Below, piece after piece: positions 1 to 4,718 of a stretch of DNA of 8,195 nucleotides. Under the pieces are notes generated by a model. That model did not search any database. It saw only the letters and a list, made by a program, of their open reading frames with translations, and had not been told where the DNA came from. A program made the translations under genes and the position numbers. Position 1 is the first letter of the stretch, and each line of letters opens with the position of its first letter. This DNA is from Eggerthellaceae bacterium (lineage in GTDB: Bacteria > Actinomycetota > Coriobacteriia > Coriobacteriales > Eggerthellaceae), in the NCBI GenBank assembly GCA_900753095.1, contig CAADXT010000150.1, positions 1 to 8,195 of the forward strand, given 5' to 3'.

Positions 1-1
1 C

Positions 2-709
2 CGCGGCCAGCCGGTTCCGTTCGTCATGGAGCTGCCCAACTACCGCCTGCCTGCCGCAAAAAGCGTTGCACGTTTGGTGTGGGACAAGGCGAAAGGCTTC
101 ATCAAGAAGGCGTTCACCGTTGTCCTCGCCGCTTGCGTGATCATCTGGTTCCTGCAAACCTTCGATGCCCATCTCAATGTGGTGGAAGACGTTGACTCCA
201 GCCTCCTGGCGGCCATAGGCGGCCTTATCGCCCCGTTGTTTGCCCCGCTCGGCTATGGAGACTGGCGCGTGGCAACCGCCCTTATGACGGGCTTCATGGC
301 AAAGGAGAGCGTGGTTTCCACCCTAACCCAGGTAATGGGCGAAGGCGTGGACCTTACCATGCTCTTCACGCCGGTAACCGCGCTGGCGTTCCTGGCGTTC
401 GTATTGCTGTACACCCCGTGCGTGGCAGCCATCGCCACCGTGCGCAGCGAGCAAGGCGGCGCCCGCGCGGCGCTCGAGATGATCCTGCTGCAATGCGGCA
501 TCGCCTGGATCGTGTCGTTTGCCGTATACGCCCTTGGGCTGCTGGTTACCGGCAGCATTGCGCAGCTGAACCCCGTTGGCTTCGCCGCCGTTGCCGTTAT
601 CGCCCTTTTGATAGGCGTGTACCTGAAGCTGCAGAACAAGGACATAGAGCTGGCACCGGCCCGCACCTCGTGCGGCAGCTGCGACGGGAGATCCTGCGGC
701 TGTCACTAA
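2..709 (+). CDS. feoB: Ferrous iron transport protein B, C-terminal part (5' end outside window)
   Basis: This is the C-terminal 235 residues of the GTP-driven inner-membrane Fe(II) transporter FeoB; the GTPase domain lies upstream of the window. The frame is open from the first codon (base 2), so the ATG at 26 is internal: it sits inside the conserved FeoB stretch PFVMELPNYRLP. Visible family signatures are the amphipathic W-D-K-A-K-G-F-I-K-K-A segment leading into a membrane helix, the gate-region motif GFMAKESVVSTL, and LLYTPCVAAIATVRSE, followed by two more hydrophobic helices. The protein ends in a Cys-rich tail (CGSCDGRSCGCH, four Cys), as in many anaerobe FeoB proteins, where it may bind metal; that role is inference. 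No feoC follows. The gene converges on the DUF6179-like gene 59 bp away. Identification is secure. feoA, if present, would lie upstream. Confidence 0.95.
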   Translation, partial: RGQPVPFVMELPNYRLPAAKSVARLVWDKAKGFIKKAFTVVLAACVIIWFLQTFDAHLNVVEDVDSSLLAAIGGLIAPLFAPLGYGDWRVATALMTGFMAKESVVSTLTQVMGEGVDLTMLFTPVTALAFLAFVLLYTPCVAAIATVRSEQGGARAALEMILLQCGIAWIVSFAVYALGLLVTGSIAQLNPVGFAAVAVIALLIGVYLKLQNKDIELAPARTSCGSCDGRSCGCH

Positions 710-732
710 CGCCGCATACCCCGCCGGCGCAT

Positions 733-763
733 CGGCAAGGCATGCGCTTCGCAGAGATTGCCG
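733..763. terminator. Compound hairpin between convergent genes, possible weak bidirectional terminator
   Basis: In the 59-bp gap between the feoB stop and the DUF6179-like stop, CGGCAA (733-738) pairs perfectly with TTGCCG (758-763). Inside it TGCG (743-746) pairs with CGCA (750-753) around a CTT loop. The two helices are separated by a 4x4 internal loop (GGCA/GAGA). A competing pairing also exists, GCGCAT (727-732) with ATGCGC (742-747). The position between converging stop codons suits a terminator, but neither strand shows a U-tract after the stem, so intrinsic termination would be weak. Confidence 0.35.
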
Positions 764-768
764 CACCG

Positions 769-1407
769 TCAACCACGAACTTTCAAGCGTCCCTCATGGG
801 GCTTCAGCAAATCGAAGAGGTTCACATGCAGCCCTCGGTAATCGGGGCACGCTTCTTTCAGCACGGCAATGCAGCTTTCAGGGGTGAAGCGGGCAATCCA
901 CTCCGTTTCCCAGCGAAGCTGCGCCAGCCATGCCTCCAGGTAATCGAGCCCTTGGAGGCGCTCGTCTACCGGCTCGCTTAATTGGTACTGGATGTCGCAC
1001 GGCACCTCATGCGCCGCAAAGCGCATATCGTACATGGATTTCACCTGCCCGATGCTCGCCAGCGTGTCGCGCAGCGAGACATTGCGTATCGGCGGCATAA
1101 GAGCGCAGATTTCGCGCCATTGCGCAAGCAAGCGCTCTATCTGGGCCTCAAGCGCTTCAAGGCGCCGAGCGTAGAACGCATCGGGGCAGCTCGCCAGGCC
1201 GGCAAGCGCCTCTTCCCCTGCTTCTTCCAGGCGCAGCACGTAGCAAAGCGAGTTCAGAAGCTGGGCAAGCTCGCTCTCGGATATCAAAGACGATTCGCCG
1301 TGGGTGCGCAAAATCACCAACCGCTCAAGCAAGTGCCTGAAGCCGTTTTGCGCAGCAGCGGCGTTGTTCTGCCCGCGATCGCTGCAAGAAATACCGCTAG
1401 TAGACAT
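769..1407 (-). CDS. DUF6179-like hypothetical protein
   Basis: This encodes a predicted soluble protein of 212 residues and unknown function, transcribed second in a two-gene unit. The open frame continues upstream to an ATG at 1524, but that stretch overlaps the preceding gene and is low-complexity shadow coding. I chose the ATG at 1407 because GGGAGG (1417-1422) lies 9 nt before it; it overlaps the upstream stop region by 11 nt, which fits translational coupling. No signal peptide or membrane helix is visible. The protein looks largely helical, with a charged Leu/Glu/Arg-rich segment (about residues 80-100, possible coiled coil). A distinctive C-terminal half contains YDMRFAAHEVPCDIQYQLS (126-144), then YLEAWLAQLRWETEWIARF (156-174), ending in VNLFDLLKPHEGRLKVRG. 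That half matches my memory of the DUF6179 family, which often sits beside DUF6323. The family call rests on recalled pattern only; the function is unknown. Confidence 0.7.
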   Translation of the reverse strand: MSTSGISCSDRGQNNAAAAQNGFRHLLERLVILRTHGESSLISESELAQLLNSLCYVLRLEEAGEEALAGLASCPDAFYARRLEALEAQIERLLAQWREICALMPPIRNVSLRDTLASIGQVKSMYDMRFAAHEVPCDIQYQLSEPVDERLQGLDYLEAWLAQLRWETEWIARFTPESCIAVLKEACPDYRGLHVNLFDLLKPHEGRLKVRG

Positions 1408-1939
1408 CGGCATCATCCTCCCACTTCTCCCCTTCCCAGCCTTCGGAGCATTCGTCGTAGTCCCATTCGGCAGTGTCCCAGCGATACGACCTGCCCTCAT
1501 CGTCGACAAGCGTATAGGGCTCATCTTCGCTGTACGCCTTCTGCAGTTTATCGATCACGATAGCGGGATCAACGGCCTCAAGCGCTCCTTCATGCTCCGA
1601 GATGGCCTCGCAAAGCGCTTCGGTTATCTCGGCATCGGGAACAGCGACGGAAAGCGCAGCGCGCGTCTCGTAGAACAATCCGCATGCCTCGGCAAGAAAG
1701 TCTTTTGCGTTCCAGCTCGGCAAACAGGGCAATGCCGAAACGACAGCCATGTAGCCCAGCAACCCCTCCGCGTTAAGCTCGATTCCCCCAACATCGCGAA
1801 GGGCCTGCGCACGCGCATCGGCTATTTCCTGAACCTCGCTCGCACCAAGCGCAACGCCGTTGCAAGCCAGCACCTTTTGCATCCTCGAAGAGATCAGCAT
1901 ACCCTCGTCTGTGAAAATACGTCTTAAACCATGTTCCAT
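1397..1939 (-). CDS. DUF6323-like hypothetical protein with acidic C-terminal tail
   Basis: This encodes a predicted cytosolic protein of 180 residues, the first gene of the two-gene minus-strand unit. The ATG at 1939 is well supported: GGGAGG (1946-1951) lies 6 nt upstream, and a promoter ends about 25 nt before it. The N-terminal 130 residues are mainly helical and carry a pattern I associate with DUF6323: CNGVALGASEVQEIADAR (26-43), the GGIEL turn (51-55), SALPCLPSWN (68-77) and GLFYETR (87-93). No catalytic motif, signal peptide or membrane segment is visible. The last 44 residues (137-180) are strongly acidic, with 18 Asp/Glu against 3 Arg/Lys, and contain Trp at 154, 159, 168 and 173. 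This tail looks disordered and could bind a basic partner (inference). The neighbouring DUF6179-like gene is probably its functional partner. Function is unknown. Confidence 0.75.
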   Translation of the reverse strand: MEHGLRRIFTDEGMLISSRMQKVLACNGVALGASEVQEIADARAQALRDVGGIELNAEGLLGYMAVVSALPCLPSWNAKDFLAEACGLFYETRAALSVAVPDAEITEALCEAISEHEGALEAVDPAIVIDKLQKAYSEDEPYTLVDDEGRSYRWDTAEWDYDECSEGWEGEKWEDDADVY

Positions 1940-1969
1940 ACCAAACCTCCCAAAAACAACGGATAAGGC

Positions 1970-1998
1970 TTAATACACCCTACGTATCCCCAGTTCAA
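1970..1998 (-). promoter_or_regulatory. Predicted promoter of the DUF6323/DUF6179-like unit
   Basis: On the minus strand, TTGAAC (1993-1998) and TATTAA (1970-1975) are separated by exactly 17 nt, each matching the housekeeping-sigma consensus at 4 of 6 positions. Transcription would begin near 1963, leaving a leader of about 24 nt with the GGGAGG ribosome site directly before the ATG at 1939. Confidence 0.5.
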
Positions 1999-2109
1999 GA
2001 CTGATAATCGTTGCACTTTTCTGATATTGTGAGGCAACAGACAAGAGCTTCCCCCCTTACTTCTTCCTAACAAATGCCTCAATAAACGCTTTATCGCGGC
2101 CTGCGACTC

Positions 2110-2142
2110 TACAATGAAACCCGCTTCATTTCATTAAAGGAG
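2110..2142 (+). promoter_or_regulatory. Possible -10 element, dyad and ribosome site upstream of the PAP2 gene
   Basis: TACAAT (2110-2115) is a 5-of-6 match to a -10 box, but no good -35 is seen at normal spacing. Overlapping and following it is a dyad, AATGAAA (2113-2119) with TTTCATT (2129-2135). The ribosome site AAAGGAG (2136-2142) follows at once, 11 nt before the GTG start at 2154. The ribosome site is what supports that start; the promoter call is weak. Confidence 0.35.
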
Positions 2143-2153
2143 TTGGGGTTCAA

Positions 2154-2843
2154 GTGAGTCGCAAGCAATGTGTTCAAGTATCAGCTCAATTCAAGCGCCT
2201 TGTTTCAGAGAATAAGATGCTGATCGTCGCAGCCGCATGCGCCACCGTCTTTGTGCTGCTTTTGAGCGAAGTGCTTGAAAGCGAATCGATGAAGCTCGAT
2301 CAAACCGCGTATTGGCTTATCGTCGAAAACCTTCGCCAGCCATTCCTTACGCCTATTATGGAAAGCTTTTCCAACCTGGCAACACCTGTTTCCATCGCGG
2401 TGCTTTGGATAGTGATCACCGCCTTTGCACCGGGCAAACGAGCAGGATGGTGCTCTGCCGCCAATCTGGTATGCGCCCTTGCGCTGAACCAGATATTGAA
2501 GGCGATCGTGCAGCGCCCACGCCCCGACGGGTTCCGTTTGGCGGAGGCGAGCGGGTTCAGCTTCCCCTCAGGACATTCCATGGTTGCCATGGCGTTTTTC
2601 GGTCTGCTTATCTGGTTTGTGTGGCGATACGAAAAAGGCCATGTTCGCCGTGTGCTTCTTATCATCGCGCTCTGCGCCATAATCGCCATGATCGGCATTA
2701 GCCGTGTGTACCTGGGCGTCCACTATGCCAGCGACGTACTGGCGGGTTTCTGCCTTTCCTTGATATGGCTGGTGTTCTTCACCAAGGTAATTGCCCCGCT
2801 GTTCATGGGAGACGAAGGGCCAAGAAAGCAAAAAGACAGCTAA
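2154..2843 (+). CDS. PAP2-family membrane phosphatase (lipid phosphatase)
   Basis: This is a 229-residue integral membrane protein of the type 2 phosphatidic acid phosphatase superfamily. Members hydrolyse lipid phosphates such as phosphatidic acid, phosphatidylglycerol phosphate or undecaprenyl pyrophosphate outside the cytoplasmic face. All three catalytic motifs are intact: Kx6RP (K116 to R123-P124), PSGH (138-141, His141) and SRx5Hx3D (S183, R184, H190, D194). About six hydrophobic helices are visible, near residues 22-40, 72-91, 99-113, 142-158, 165-182 and 194-214, the usual fold. Translation starts at GTG (2154), with AAAGGAG 11 nt upstream; no ATG candidate fits. The gene stands alone, diverges from the DUF6323-like gene and ends before a strong terminator. 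An undecaprenyl-pyrophosphate phosphatase (BcrC-like) role is plausible, but the motifs do not fix the substrate. Confidence 0.9.
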   Translation: MSRKQCVQVSAQFKRLVSENKMLIVAAACATVFVLLLSEVLESESMKLDQTAYWLIVENLRQPFLTPIMESFSNLATPVSIAVLWIVITAFAPGKRAGWCSAANLVCALALNQILKAIVQRPRPDGFRLAEASGFSFPSGHSMVAMAFFGLLIWFVWRYEKGHVRRVLLIIALCAIIAMIGISRVYLGVHYASDVLAGFCLSLIWLVFFTKVIAPLFMGDEGPRKQKDS

Positions 2844-2997
2844 CCGCCGTGAAGGCCGCCTTGCCGAATTCGCAAACGGATCGTCGCGATTCTGCCCGGC
2901 CAGGCGATGCAAAGCCCGGCGCAAAACAGCAAGCGAAACGGCAATGAGGATACATCGCATGCGCACCTTCAGATAAGACTCAGAGAAAGCTAAACGA

Positions 2998-3039
2998 AGA
3001 AAGCCCAGCCAACCGCAAAAGCGGCAGGCTGGGCTTTCT
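2998..3039. terminator. Strong bidirectional intrinsic terminator
   Basis: A perfect 13-bp inverted repeat, AGAAAGCCCAGCC (2998-3010) and GGCTGGGCTTTCT (3027-3039), is topped by an inner CCGC-AAAA-GCGG hairpin (3013-3024). It lies between the PAP2 stop (2843) and the rluD-type stop (3070), so it can serve both converging transcripts. On the minus strand the stem runs into TTTCTTCGTTT, a reasonable U-rich tail for the ileS operon. On the plus strand the tail is weaker. The remaining 2844-2997 holds no gene that I can support. Confidence 0.85.
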
Positions 3040-3069
3040 CGCAATAAACGCGCAATACCTGTTTGAGCA

Positions 3070-4140
3070 TTACAGGAACGTGAAGGAATCCACTTCCTCG
3101 GCCGTTTTGCCTTCGGGAAGCTGAATGCCGCGGCCTTCGGTGCAGTATTTCAACAGCACTTCCCTGCCGGCATCGGTAAGGCCGATTCGACGGTCCTGAA
3201 GTTTTCGGAGGGTGTTCTGCAAGTCTTCAGGCACCGGTGCCAAGAACTCCAACACCTCGCCCGTGCGGGGATGCTCGAACTCGACGAAGTACGAATGCAG
3301 GAACTGGCGGGTAAGACCCAGGTTGTCTGCCTTGCCGGGCGTGCCGTACATCGGATCGCCCACGCACCAATGCTTGATGTACTCCATGTGCACGCGAATC
3401 TGATGCGTGCGGCCCGAGTACAGCTTGCACTCGATAAGGGAAAAGCCGTTGTCCTTGTTCGACGACTCGAAGCGCTCCAATACCTTGAACGTGGTTACCG
3501 AGGAACGCGCCTGGGGCTTGTCGGAAACCTGCATGCGCGTGCGAACCTTATCGCTGCGGAAAATCGGCGCATCGATAAGGCCGGTGTCGCTTGCGATGTT
3601 GCCGTGTACCAGGCACAAGTAACGCCTGTTCACATTGCGGGAACGTATCTCGTCCTGCAGCTCGAAGCCGATCTCGTCGTTCTTCGCAACAAGCATAAGG
3701 CCCGAGGTGTCCCCGTCCAATCGATGGACGATGCCTGGACGATCGTCGCCCTGGATGTGGGCCAAGTTATCGCGCCCGTACTTGTAGATAAGCGCGTTGG
3801 AAAGCGTTCCGTCGGGATGCCCTGGCGAGGGGTGGCAGATAAGGCCCGCCTGCTTGTTGATAACGGCCATATCGTCGTCTTCATAGTAGATGTCGAGCGG
3901 GATATCCTGCGGCTCAAGGAACACGCGGTCGTTGCTCTCGAATTCCTCGTACACGATGAAATCGCCGGTATGCACCAAGGTCTTCTTCGTGGGGGTCTGT
4001 CCGCCGATGAACACTTTGCCCGCCTCGATCTGCTTTACCGCCTTGCTGCGAGACTCGTACAACCCCGATTCGTACAAAAAGGAATCAAGGCGCATATCGT
4101 TGTATGCTTCGGTAACCGTAGTTGATAGGCTTCGCGCCAT
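3070..4140 (-). CDS. rluD: RluA/RluD-family large-subunit rRNA pseudouridine synthase
   Basis: This enzyme isomerises specific uridines to pseudouridine, most likely in 23S rRNA, in the cytoplasm. The 356-residue protein has an N-terminal S4-type RNA-binding domain (about 16-65, with RLDSFLYESGLYESRSKAVKQI across 17-38) and a RluA-type catalytic domain. The catalytic motif GIVHRLDGDTSGLMLVAKN contains the nucleophile Asp142 within HRLD (139-142). The conserved GRTHQIRVH motif (243-251) and the GDPMYG turn (261-266) are present. After the normal family end, APVPEDLQNTLRKL, there is an additional tail of about 42 residues (315-356). The ATG at 4140 has an ideal AAGGAGG (4149-4155) 8 nt upstream, overlapping the last lspA codons; only 3 nt separate the two genes, so they are likely translationally coupled. 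It is last in the ileS-lspA operon. Sites modified by RluD relatives vary, so the exact target uridines are inferred. Confidence 0.92.
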   Translation of the reverse strand: MARSLSTTVTEAYNDMRLDSFLYESGLYESRSKAVKQIEAGKVFIGGQTPTKKTLVHTGDFIVYEEFESNDRVFLEPQDIPLDIYYEDDDMAVINKQAGLICHPSPGHPDGTLSNALIYKYGRDNLAHIQGDDRPGIVHRLDGDTSGLMLVAKNDEIGFELQDEIRSRNVNRRYLCLVHGNIASDTGLIDAPIFRSDKVRTRMQVSDKPQARSSVTTFKVLERFESSNKDNGFSLIECKLYSGRTHQIRVHMEYIKHWCVGDPMYGTPGKADNLGLTRQFLHSYFVEFEHPRTGEVLEFLAPVPEDLQNTLRKLQDRRIGLTDAGREVLLKYCTEGRGIQLPEGKTAEEVDSFTFL

Positions 4141-4143
4141 ATG

Positions 4144-4704
4144 CTATTCCTCCTTAGCTGAAGAGGTGCCAGAAGAGCTTTTGCCCTCTTTGAGAATCTG
4201 AACAATCCAGCAAAGCGCCAGAAGCGCGATGCCGCAGGTAACCCCGATGTCCGCCACGTTGAACGTGGGGAAATCGATGAACAGGGGCGTGATGAAGTCG
4301 ACCACGTAGCCTTGCGCCACACGATCGTAGAGGTTCCCAACGCCGCCGGCGAACAAAAGGCCGAGCCCCACCATCTCGAGCGCCGAGCAGCGACGCGCCC
4401 AGTACACCGCGAAAGCCGCGATGCCCACGCACATTAGCGCGGTGACGATGGCGATAACGGGAACATTGCCCGCAAACGCGCCCCACGCAACGCCCCGATT
4501 GTGCACCAGGTCGAGCTGCACGATGCCCAGAATATTGGGCACAGCCACCTGACCCACGTGATATGCACCGTCGAAGAACGCTTTCGTGGCCCTATCGATC
4601 ACACACCACAAAAACGCGCAACCCGCCCAAATAGCAAGGTTGCGCGCAAAGCGGATGCCGCCTTTCTTGGCGGCACCCGTACCGTTTTTAGAAACGTCGG
4701 CCAT
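4144..4704 (-). CDS. lspA: Lipoprotein signal peptidase (signal peptidase II)
   Basis: This inner-membrane aspartyl protease cleaves the signal peptide of prolipoproteins after Lgt has lipidated the +1 cysteine. From the ATG at 4704 it has 186 residues. In the numbering of the 189-residue form that starts at TTG 4713, the family motifs are: DRATK (Asp40), VHNRGVAWG (70-78), GGVGNLYDR (123-131), VVDFI with catalytic Asp139, and FNVADIGVTCG with catalytic Asp155. Four hydrophobic helices are visible (about 25-40, 83-104, 112-126 and 153-173). A short basic, Gly/Ala/Lys-rich N-terminus and a Ser/Lys/Glu tail extend beyond the core. The start is uncertain: ATG 4704 has AAGG 12 nt upstream, while TTG 4713 has it only 3 nt away; I prefer the ATG. 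It lies 14 nt after ileS, the familiar ileS-lspA pairing, and 3 nt before the rluD-type gene. Confidence 0.95.
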   Translation of the reverse strand: MADVSKNGTGAAKKGGIRFARNLAIWAGCAFLWCVIDRATKAFFDGAYHVGQVAVPNILGIVQLDLVHNRGVAWGAFAGNVPVIAIVTALMCVGIAAFAVYWARRCSALEMVGLGLLFAGGVGNLYDRVAQGYVVDFITPLFIDFPTFNVADIGVTCGIALLALCWIVQILKEGKSSSGTSSAKEE

Positions 4705-4718
4705 CCCAGGCAAGAGCC

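Noticed and set aside
253..981. Alternative frames overlapping the feoB end, on both strands
   Set aside because: The feoB frame is certain, and the alternatives are compositionally shadow-like and overlap it heavily.
982..1927. Plus-strand open frames opposite the DUF6323/DUF6179-like genes
   Set aside because: The minus-strand genes have promoter, ribosome sites and family-like sequence, while the plus-strand frames have Arg/His/Ser/Pro-rich shadow composition and no ribosome site.
709..1939. Functional link between feoB and the DUF6323/DUF6179-like pair (iron-related role)
   Set aside because: The genes are convergent with separate transcription, and nothing in the two proteins suggests iron handling; adjacency alone is not enough.
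2051..2056. C6 tract in the divergent promoter region as a phase-variation switch
   Set aside because: Six bases is too short for efficient slippage, and the tract is not placed in a promoter spacer that I can identify.
2844..2997. Possible small gene after the PAP2 phosphatase
   Set aside because: Open frames here begin inside the phosphatase gene in other frames, have no ribosome site, and give Lys/Arg/Ala-rich sequence without family resemblance.
3271..4125. 284-codon plus-strand open frame opposite the pseudouridine synthase gene
   Set aside because: It is antisense to a clear RluA-family enzyme, has no recognisable domain and shows shadow-type composition.
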